From positions 120,001 to 184,000 of the forward strand of contig JAXRKP010000568.1 in assembly GCA_037039925.1 (NCBI GenBank): a stretch of DNA of 64,000 nt, given 5' to 3'. The notes beneath the pieces are model-generated. The model did not search any database and had not been told where the DNA came from. It worked only from the letters and a program-made list of their open reading frames with translations. The DNA comes from Doris montereyensis (Eukaryota; Mollusca; Gastropoda; Nudibranchia; Dorididae). Shown piece after piece: positions 55,780 to 64,000 of this stretch (the stretch's first letter is position 1; every line of letters starts with the position of its first letter). Position numbers and translations under genes: made by a program.

Positions 55780-56275
55780 CAAACTGATTGGCTCAAATTA
55801 CTCAAAACGACATTGTATTCTTCGCTAGCAGCAACAGTTTCATGGCAACGAAAGTGAGGATAAAACTGATTGGCTTAAAAAAAAACATAACATTCATCAC
55901 TAGCAACGGTTTCACTAGGAGGACTGACGAGGTGTTGGGGGGGGGGGGGGGGGTCCACAGTGATGGCTCAAAATGATTAAAACATAAACAATAAAAGAGG
56001 TGAGTGTAAAGGGGGGGTGGGATGCGTAAACAGTGTAGGCGGACATATACAATCAAACGCACACTCAATTTAATACAAACACTGGAAACTACTCACATCT
56101 CAGACATAACAGTGTCACAGATTGTTGCCTAAAGAATAACATGAAAATAGCAAACACCTTTTTTCCTCATAAAGATATCCACAAATATACAAGAGTAAAC
56201 AAAGACAGGTTTGAAATTGAAAAGTCAATGATAAACTACATAATAGTATAGTTAGCAGCCCTTTTTTTTACAGTT
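55780..56275. other. Intergenic, no gene seen
   Basis: Unique DNA. Two diverged direct copies of an ACTGATTGGCT(C/T)AAA segment occur at 55783 and 55867. A G17 run lies at about 55937-55953. Confidence 0.45.
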
Positions 56276-56633
56276 CAGAGGAGCAGAATATTTAGTGATC
56301 ATCACCTAGTGATTGCCAAAATGAGATTACTGACTGAAGAAAATGCCAAAAAAGGAGATTACTAACTGAAGAAAACAAACAGAAAAGGAAAGAGAAGAAA
56401 GCTAATAAACTCAAAATAGAGGAACTAAATAAACCAGTACCGTAGTAAAACAGATATACCAATCTAGAATAAAAAGATTTATCTGTGAAAGGCAGATGGA
56501 TCTGAATGATACCACTTGTTATATAAGAAAAGTGGCAAATGCATAGAATGCCTATAAAGAAACTCTCAGTTGTACTGAAGATGTCTGTGGTAGGAAACAA
56601 ATTAAAGGAGATAAGAAAAGAACAGAAGACAGG

Positions 56634-56636
56634 AAC

Positions 56637-56688
<52 letters not shown>

Positions 56689-56690
56689 TA
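56634..56690. repeat. (AAT)n microsatellite
   Basis: About 18 AAT triplets at the left border of the sequence that interrupts the retrotransposon. Confidence 0.96.
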
Positions 56691-57240
56691 ATTCATTTCT
56701 ATAGCGCCCACTCCCATCTTACTACAGCTCTAGGCGCATTTGTACATGTATAGTAAAAACATGAGCAATGTACATATATATACAAAATATATAATTAAAT
56801 AAATAAATGAATCAATCAATCAATCAATAAACAAATAAGTAAATAAAAAATAAATAACTAAATAAATACATGAAAGCTGAAAGCATAATAATTAATATCA
56901 TTTACATTTGTATAAAGGTGTATGGTATATGAATTAAAATCGCATAATAAAAACAATTACTTTTCTTCTAAGAAGCATCGCATGAGGTAATTTTTGAGAT
57001 GTTTTGTAAAGGTGTCTTCCGACGTGTCAACCATAGATCGTATTGACAACGGAAGAGAATTCCAGACGTGAAGACCTGCGTATTTAAAAGAGCGCAGTGA
57101 CAGTTTTGTCAGCCCTTTCTTTGGGGGAACACTTAACAGTTGACGAGATGGAACATAACCAGAGATCAGGTCATTTAAATAATTTGGAGCTCTATCATAG
57201 TATCAGTATCAGTTTTACATTTGTGACACAATGTCGCAAT
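56690..57240. mobile_element. Insertion within the retrotransposon, unclassified repeat
   Basis: It begins ATATAATTCATTTCTATAGC, GCCCACTCCC and carries AGAGAATTCCAGACGTGAAG. The ATAGCGC...GCGCATTTGTACA opening is typical of an interspersed repeat found next to AAT tracts in marine invertebrates. It splits the endonuclease linker from the reverse transcriptase. Class uncertain. Confidence 0.5.
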
Positions 57241-59011
57241 TTGAAGTTTGGACAAAGACTTCAAGAAAGCTATCAAGGAAAATCAAAAGCTGCTCTGAGG
57301 GGCAATGAAGAGCATGAGAAAGACCAAAGCATGCCCAATACGACAAATTAAGAATGCCAAAGGAGAAATAATGAAAAAGAAGACAGCGAAATCATGGAAA
57401 AATGGAGAAAGTGTTTTCAACAATTATATCCCCCCCCCCCCCCCCCCCCAGAACATATGAAACAGGGAGTAATGATCAATTAGTAAGAGTAACAAGTAAT
57501 CGAAATGAGACAGCTGAAGATGTAGATATATCAATAGAAGAAATCCAAACAGCTAAAAAAAAAGTGAAATTAGGAAATGTTCCAGGAGCAGATCAAGTTT
57601 ATCCAGAAATGATTAAAAACCAAGGAGAGAGGCAGGCAAACTACTACATGCAATATGCCAACAAGCATGAAAGTCCAAACAGGTGCCAGACCACACGAAG
57701 AAAGGATCAACTATGAAATGCTCAAACTATAGAGGGATATCACTACTTAGCGTACCAGAAAAAGTGTATGCCATGGTACTAGAAATGAGACTAAGGAAAA
57801 GAGTAGAGGATCACATTGAAGAGCACCAGAGTGGATTTAGACCAGGAAGAAGTAAGAAATGTACAAGATCACATATTGACAATTAGAAAAAATTGACTTG
57901 CACCAGTGTTTTATTGACTTAGAAAAGCATTTGACACTGAGGAGGGACAAACTATGGCATTACTTAAAAGAACACAATGTACAGCAAAATTTAATGGAAG
58001 CCATTAAACCTTTTTACAATAAACCAACATGTGCAGTGAGAGTAGCTGGAAACATATCTGCAGAATTTGATGTAGATATAGAAGTAAGACAGGTTTGTAT
58101 CCTAAGTCCTCTTTTGTTTATCACATTTATGGATGCAGTCGCAAAGGCATCCTCAAAAATGAAGAACATGAATGTAGGTATGGGGAAGCTCAAACCAGTA
58201 AATGTATCAATGCTTTCATTTGCCGATGATTTAGTTTTGTTTGGAAAATCAGAAAGTGACCTTCAGTCGAATATCAACATTATGAACAATGAACTAAATA
58301 AAAGAGGAATGAGAGTAAATGCAAAGAAAACCAAAACAATGCTAGTAACTAGGTAAACTAAAACACAAAATCTTAAATTAGGCAGGAGAATTTAAAACAA
58401 GCTTACAGCTACAATTAATAAGCAGTAATGATTAACTCAGAGGGATAACTAAGAGAAGAAATCAGCCAGAGAATCCAAAAGGCAAGTGCAATATATAACC
58501 ATCTAGAAAAGACATTTGTAGGTAAAGAAAAATTATCAACAAAAACCAAAATGGCAGTATACAACAATTTATTGTCATACTCTCCTCTATGGCAGTGAAA
58601 CCTGTACCTTAGACAATAGAGAATATAGTAGAGTACAGGCAGCTGAAATGAAATACCTAAGAAGAGTAGTATGGAAAACTAAAAGATACAAAATCAGGAA
58701 CACAACAATGGCATAAAAACTAAGATTGGGATGGTTGGGGAATGTTAACAGAATGAAAGGCAATATAAAAGCTAAATCAGTATACAGTGCCAAAGGTAAA
58801 AGATCAAAAGGCAGATATCGGAGAAAGTGGTAAGAAGATATAAAAGGGGCATTGAAGCATAAATATATAACATTTTAGGAAGAAACAGAAAATGCCAGGA
58901 CACGGCATCCTGGAGAACAATCATCTCCGGCATCTAAACCCATACATCGGAAGATAGAATGGGAACTGACATTAACAAAGAAAGAAAGAAAAGTATATTT
59001 TGAGATATCTG

Positions 59012-59565
59012 CATTGAATGTATATATGTATATATAATAATAATATTCGCATTGAATGTATATATGTATATATGATAATAATATTCGCATTGAATGTATA
59101 TATGTATACATGATAATAATATTCGCATTGAATATATACATGTATATATGATAATAATATTCGCATTGAATGTATATATGTATATATGATAATAATATTC
59201 GCATTGAATGTATATATGTATATATGATAATAATATTCGCATTGAATGTATATATGTATACATGATAATAATATTCGCATTGAATATATACATGTATATA
59301 TGATAATAATATTCGCATTGAATGTATATATGTATATATGATAATAATATTCGCATTGAATGTATATATGTATATATGATAATAATATTCGCATTGAATG
59401 TATATATGTATACATGATAATAATATTCGCATTGAATATATACATGTATATATGATAATAATATTTGCATTGAATGTATATATGTATATATGATAATAAT
59501 ATTCGCATTGAATGTATATATGTATATATGATAATAATATTTGCATTGAATGTATATATACCAAA
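59012..59565. repeat. 38-bp minisatellite with a four-unit higher-order repeat
   Basis: About 14.5 units of 38 bp containing CATTGAATGTATATATG and ATAATAATATTCG. Three variants (A: GTATATATG, B: GTATACATG, C: ATATATACATG) recur in the order A-A-B-C three times, giving a 152-bp higher-order period. It begins just past the retrotransposon 3' end. Confidence 0.94.
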
Positions 59566-59799
59566 AAAACAAGTTTTGAGAAAAACGCAATTTTGTATTT
59601 CCGCAACTCAAAAACTCAAAATTTTATTGCACAATGTCAATATTTATGCATGTTATGGATATTATCTTATAAGGAATATATTTGCCATATATTAGGGTAA
59701 TACAATCACAACATAATTACATTCTGAGGAGGAAAAGTCATGAGAATGAAGTACATAATTCAACAGCGTAGAAGATCATCATTTGTCAAACGTTGGTAA

Positions 59800-60765
59800 A
59801 CAGGCCAAATATGCCGATGCAGGCGGTCGTAATCCAGGGAGTATGCATAGTAAGCTTATGCTGACCAGGAAATATGCCCTGTGCGATGGCCTTCTTGTAG
59901 AAGCACCAGGGGTCGATGCCAGTTGGGCAGTACCGATGCTGAGGGTTGTCGTCCGTGGAGTAGTCATTGCTGTCTTCATGTCCTCAATGTTGCCGTACCC
60001 ACGAATAGCTCTGACATAGCTTGCCTATGGCATTGCCGGTAAGGCTTCCGTGTTTCCTTCCGCAGAGTGTTGTACCTTTGAATAACAATAAGCATAAGAT
60101 AAATATTGAGCATACACGCTATAAACCGACTCGTCAGAAAACATTGTTTACATAAGTAAACTGTTTTGTATGAAACATTCCGAAACAGGCCTAACTAAAA
60201 TCAGCAAATAAAAATAAGACTAGACAAAACTGAATATCAGTCAGTACAGAAAATGCGAATGTAGACAAATCAACTACGTTAGAAACAGAATAGTTCAGTA
60301 CAATAAAAAAAAACCCCAAAAAAACAAAACAAATGGCTTGAGGTTGATTATGTGCAGCTTATGTTTGTCAAATAATTCAGGTGGTTGTCATTGTGTAATT
60401 GAAAATTTATAGTTCGCGTTTTGAGAAAAGAGTTACATTTTTTTTCTTTTGTAGAAAATAGAAGTGAGGTTATGAAGCCCATGGATTCATTCTGTTTGTG
60501 CATAAGGAAATAAATTTACAAACCCTTCTTCGAGCAGTCCTGAACTAAATTCCGCAAGGCCGCACTGAGTCGCTTTGAAACATGGTTCATACACTCTTCT
60601 TTGACAATAGCCACATCTGGTCCAGATGGCTCAGCCCTGCAGACTCTGTCGAAGGCCTTTGAGTCACCGTCTCCAACAAATGCCGTGTAGCGTAGTTGAT
60701 GCAGGTCCATCGATCTTGGCCACAGGGTTTCTGCCGCTACAGCTTCCATCATGCCCAATGCACCT
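59800..60765 (-). mobile_element. Mutator-like transposase remnant
   Basis: 60520-60765 reads, on the minus strand, AFVGDGDSKAFDRVCRAE, GPDVAIVKEECMNHVSKRL and SAALRNLV, the acidic catalytic and ECxNHVxKR segment of the Mutator-like transposase family widespread in molluscs and arthropods. 59800-60085 continues with GRKHGSLTGNAIGKLC, AIRGYGNIEDMKTA and, in another frame, DPWCFYKKAIAQGIFPGQH, the family's C-terminal block. Frame changes and about 430 non-coding bases between the parts indicate decay or an insertion. The N-terminal half is absent. Confidence 0.78.
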
Positions 60766-60829
60766 AATGATGACGTATAAACAAAGGGAATAAAAAGGAA
60801 ATCAAATTGCAACTACAAAATAAAAATAA

Positions 60830-61600
60830 AATGATATCATGCATTGTGTTGTGGAATTAAGCAACATGCTTACAACAGATTAGTCTATGATACGGCCGCC
60901 ATGAGTTATCAATTATGTAAAAATAATTTGTTTACTCTTATTACGTGACAACAGTAAATTGGTTCCATTTCTTTATATAAGTTCTAGTTTTATCCCCAAC
61001 CGTGAGCTTTGACTTTCTAAATATAATGATAACTGTACGGAAAGAAAAAAGAATAGACGACGATGATAATGACAAAAGCAATAATCCTAATAATGTAATG
61101 ATCAAATAAATCAAACAATCATAATAACAGTGCATCGCCTCCAGAGCCATAAGTCTTCTCTGTGTGTCGATTTCATGCTAACCAAAGCCTGGGAATAATA
61201 AGACGATCTTCGTACACATAATTTTCTTGTTTGAACGTAGTCATTCTCAGGGACAGATTTAACCCTAAACACTTTAAAGGACACTTTAATAATCAGTATT
61301 AAAAACGAATAACAAATCAATGAATATGACGTCACGAGCACTTTCTTTTCCTTTGTTTGTAGAGGAATTGAGCTCGGTTGGTCTTCAATGATGCAAATCA
61401 ATTGATGAGTCATAACTCTTTGTAGTCATACTCGTTATTAAACCCTTGAGCATTTAGTCGATCCTGTCCCTGTGACTGTCTAACTGTTTTAAGTGAAGAT
61501 GTCCATTTAGTGACTCGTCAAATAAGAGAACATATTGTGACGAATTTTGCAGATCCTTCATTTTCAGACGTTCAACGTGCGATGCGAGGCCAAATGTCGT
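60830..61600. other. Intergenic, no gene seen
   Basis: Unique AT-rich DNA with unsupported short open frames only. Confidence 0.45.
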
Positions 61601-62200
61601 CATGTCTATGCCGATTCTCTGTCACCACATTGGAATTTCATCGCTATCTCTGAATCAGGAAACATCAAACGGTAAAGTCCAAAAGCATTGGAACTGGAAC
61701 TGCTGGCGTTTGAATGTTGCATTTCGATCATGTTTAGGGAATGGGTAGTTTCTGCCCTCAGCACACTCTCGCCTGTAAGAGCTGGCTTTAGTGTGGGTGC
61801 CACTAAACTAGAACTAGAACAATCAACTGCTGATGAAGGTGATGGTGAATTTAGGCCCCCGTGGGAACCCGGGACCTCTCCAACAGGGGAGGGGAGCAGA
61901 ATATGTACCCCGCCGTCTCTCCATCCATGCGTGTCGTAGAAAGCGACTAAGGATGCCGTAGCTGCCGCTGGTTGCGAATGGCAACATGGCAGGGTCTCGC
62001 CTATGCATTACAATGCCTTTTGTGGCGCAGAGGCGACATCTCTTTTGTCTTACTTTTGTCTTCTATCCACCGACTCATCTTCTTTCTACTTCTTGGTCCC
62101 TCCATTTGGGACTTAACTGCCCCTTAGTGGGCGCCTCATTTTCCGTGAGGTGCGACCCGTAAGGCAGGAAAAGGGGATCCTGGTGGATGAGGTGAAGCAC
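61600..62200. other. GC-richer segment, probably an interspersed repeat
   Basis: Markedly less AT-rich than its surroundings. It contains CGTGTCGTAGAAAGCGACTA, a motif resembling one seen in mollusc interspersed elements, and a CCGTGAGGTGCGACCCG segment. No continuous coding frame. Identity not resolved. Confidence 0.35.
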
Positions 62201-62219
62201 CCTGCCGACAGACAGACAC

Positions 62220-62641
62220 AGAGCGAGCGCACGACACACATTAATATGTATCACTATCAGCATCACATCACGTAAAGATGGTCTTTGGCTAAGTCTACAT
62301 GGCGAGGTTCTCGATAAAAATAGAATTCGTCGGTCAGCGGACACGCATGCGCCACGCCAGTTCGAGGATGGAACTAGATTGGTACCTGGTTCCAAAATTA
62401 TTATTTTTTGTACATACAAAGAAGAGCATACCACGACCTTTGACCATATTCCGGGAATATTTTTGTACATTTAACTAAGCTTTCTTGGTTCCCATTATCA
62501 GAGGGCGCCACAGGAGAAAGTGAAAGTGAGCGGTAGAAGAATAAACGACTACAGGCTGTGCGTGATGTCACCAGCGGTGAAACCTGATAGTGAACTGAAA
62601 GGCCCCGCAGAGAAGTCTAGTATGAAACTGGTTGTGTGTGT

Positions 62642-62678
<37 letters not shown>

Positions 62679-62760
62679 GGGTAAAGCAAGTTGATGGGGT
62701 GGGTGTAGTGCAAAGAAATAATAGTAGTACCTTCTTGATGTATTGCAATGTTTTACAGAT
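62220..62760 (+). mobile_element. Dispersed repeat, copy B (family 4)
   Basis: Colinear with 25320-25790 (CGCATGCGCCACGCCAGTT, ACCACGACCTTTGACC, TTCCGGGAATATTT, GATGTCACCAGC, TGTTGGGTAAAG). It is expanded by a GT microsatellite at 62634-62680 where copy A has GTGACTGTGAGTGTG. Confidence 0.75.
62634..62680. repeat. (GT)n microsatellite
   Basis: About 22 GT dinucleotides with one TATG interruption, inside family 4 copy B. Confidence 0.95.
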
Positions 62761-63030
62761 CTTTAGCTTTCAAGCCAACAGAACAGGAGACTCTACCGAA
62801 TATGTCAATTTCAATGAAGCAAACTGGACTCTTTTCAAAACATTATGTTCTTCTGACATAGACGACTATTCTATCATCTGATGACCCCATGTCTACCTTC
62901 TTTGAGAAATTGATTTTGTTGACAAAAAAGACAACCCCCTTCCATCCCCGCAAGCGCCACACATTTCCAAGGAGCCCCTGGTTCTCCATAGAATGTAAAG
63001 AAGCAAGCAACAGTTTTGTATGGCGATTGT
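62752..63030 (+). mobile_element. Non-LTR retrotransposon fragment, endonuclease-RT linker
   Basis: One frame reads YVNFNEANWTLFKTLC, and after a frame change come STFFEKLILLTKKTTPFHP and SPWFSIECKEASNSF. The 'ANW..F...C' and later 'PW(W/F)..EC..A' spacing is that of the linker between endonuclease and reverse transcriptase in CR1/RTE-type elements. No endonuclease or polymerase core remains. Confidence 0.6.
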
Positions 63031-63185
63031 AACACCATCAACACTCTCTAGAATAGTTTCATATGGCGATTGTAACACCATCAACACTCTCTAGAATAGT
63101 TTCATATGGCGATTGTAACACCATCAACACTCTCTAGAATAATTTTGTATGGCGATTGTAACACCATCAACACTCTCTAGAATTG
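63000..63185. repeat. About 44-bp minisatellite
   Basis: Four copies of a unit with TATGGCGATTGTAACACCAT and CAACACTCTCTAGAAT(A)GTTT. The first unit overlaps the 3' end of the retrotransposon linker fragment (codons for NSFVWRL). Confidence 0.93.
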
Positions 63186-63189
63186 TTTT

Positions 63190-63685
63190 GTTTTGTAGAC
63201 TACATCGTACATATTTTAGGCTTTGTTTCAACGAAAAACGGATTATTCTTTTTGACAAGATAACACCAAACCCTAGATTTACGATTTTAGTACCATTTGT
63301 TGGAATAGTAAGGTTCTCTTGGCTAAATATTTCCCAAGTCACTGGTGTTATTTTTTTGCTGTGGCTATTTAACATGCGACTTTGGTTTCCAACAAACATT
63401 TAGCGGTTGTTTACGTATTACATTTCTCTCAGGTTTTACACTAGATTCTAGCATCTCTTATTAATGGGATATATATTTTTTATAACATTCATCAATTATA
63501 ACAACCAACCTAGAAGCGGTATGTTTTTCAAAGGACAGTTGGGCCCTAAAAATGCCCCTTTGCCATCATAAATACCGCCTTGCTTTTTCATGTATAACCC
63601 ATCACGAAGAGCTTAAAAACCCAGACCCGCTTACTGGTCCTAGATAAAGATCTTTCCCATCTGTTTCTAGCTGACATACACACTC
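63190..63685. other. Intergenic, no gene seen
   Basis: AT-rich unique DNA. Open frames on both strands at 63124-63403 overlap each other and resemble nothing known. Confidence 0.45.
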
Positions 63686-63689
63686 ACCC

Positions 63690-64000
63690 TTTTTTGAGAA
63701 ACAGCCCATTACCCATAGTTTTCTGGCATACACACCCACTCTTTTTGAGAAACAGCCCATTACCCATAGTTTTCTGGCATACACACCCACTCTTTTGAGA
63801 AACAGCCCATTACCCATAGTTTTCTGGCATACACACCCACTCTTTTTGAGAAACAGCCCATTACCCATAGTTTTCTGGCATACACACCCACTCTTTTTGA
63901 GAAACAGCCCATTACCCATAGTTTTCTGGCATACACACCCACTCTTTTTGAGAAACAGCCCATTACCCATAGTTTTCTGGCATACACACCCACCCTTTTT
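63690..64000. repeat. 51-bp minisatellite, continues past the window
   Basis: Six copies of a unit beginning CCCACTCTTTTTGAGAAAC and containing CCCATTACCCATAGTTTTC, TGGCATACACA. The length of the T run differs between copies. Confidence 0.95.

Larger units (their letters stand above)
56280..58975 (+). mobile_element. Non-LTR retrotransposon (endonuclease end, reverse transcriptase, C-terminal tail), interrupted and frameshifted
   Basis: 56282-56640 encodes the end of an apurinic-type endonuclease (SDHHLVIAKMRL) and linker. After an inserted segment (56640-57240) the frame resumes with the pre-polymerase region (NGESVF-like, then VDISIEEIQTAKKKVKLGNV, PGADQVYPEMIKN). RT blocks follow: CSNYRGISLLSVPEKVYAMV, HQSGFRPGRS, FIDLEKHLT (the first catalytic aspartate region, altered) and the active-site LSFADDLVLFGKSESDLQ. 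A C-terminal tail colinear with 456-985 ends near the 3' AAAGAAAGAAAG. At least four frame breaks make it non-functional. It is RTE/CR1-like by motif order; exact clade not assigned. Confidence 0.9.

Noticed and set aside
54699..55805. Repeat proteins on both strands (CPPIHVLLIYYIYILF and DQKDMDGWANKQNVYIV)
   Set aside because: A 51-bp array keeps all frames open; there is no start context, splicing or family.
58875..59611. 225-243-residue minus-strand frames of YIHSMRILLSYI-type repeats
   Set aside because: Translation of the 38-bp array.

Overview
This is eukaryotic nuclear DNA, most likely from a gastropod or other mollusc. The evidence is long AT-rich introns with GT-AG boundaries, tRNA-derived SINEs, non-LTR retrotransposon debris, many 34-67 bp minisatellites and scattered AGATCTAG-type motifs. 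The genus cannot be fixed from the sequence alone. About one sixth of the window is tandem repeat. Almost all long open frames outside the genes below are translations of these arrays.

Three conserved genes can be reconstructed. (1) On the minus strand, 10307-14326, is PYM1 (partner of Y14 and mago) in three coding exons. (2) On the minus strand, 27732-32469, is HSPE1 (mitochondrial Hsp10/Cpn10) in four coding exons, the first carrying only the initiator ATG. (3) On the plus strand, 33846-50145, is HSPD1 (mitochondrial Hsp60/Cpn60) in twelve coding exons, with an untranslated first exon upstream and a poly(A) signal at 51071. HSPE1 and HSPD1 are head to head across a short shared control region (about 32470-32985) with a heat-shock-element-like site and a symmetrical TATA box. 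This is the arrangement known from other animals. The two products work together as the mitochondrial matrix folding chamber and its lid. A terminal exon of an EF-hand (centrin/calmodulin-like) gene lies at 1590-1760, and a weak candidate terminal exon at 6933-7096.

The rest is mobile and repeated DNA. There are non-LTR retrotransposon fragments at 456-985, 18000-18745 (minus), 47815-48325 (minus, in HSPD1 intron 11), 56280-58975 (the longest, interrupted) and 62752-63030. There is a Mutator-like transposase remnant at 59800-60765 (minus). Several non-autonomous elements have inverted ends (13069-13648, about 14600-16745, 23781-24329, 34021-34450, 35732-36395). A SINE-like family is concentrated in the HSPD1 introns.

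The most unusual observation is that both chaperonin genes carry a 55-bp tandem repeat built across one of their own splice junctions: the 5' splice site of HSPE1 exon 3 (six copies) and the 3' splice site of HSPD1 exon 10 (four copies). Every extra site would lead to an in-frame stop. A second theme is that several minisatellites begin exactly where a retrotransposon fragment ends, and one of them is visibly made of that element's 3' tail. Single-base indels in otherwise intact conserved exons (PYM1 three, HSPE1 one, HSPD1 one) look like uncorrected long-read assembly errors rather than gene decay.
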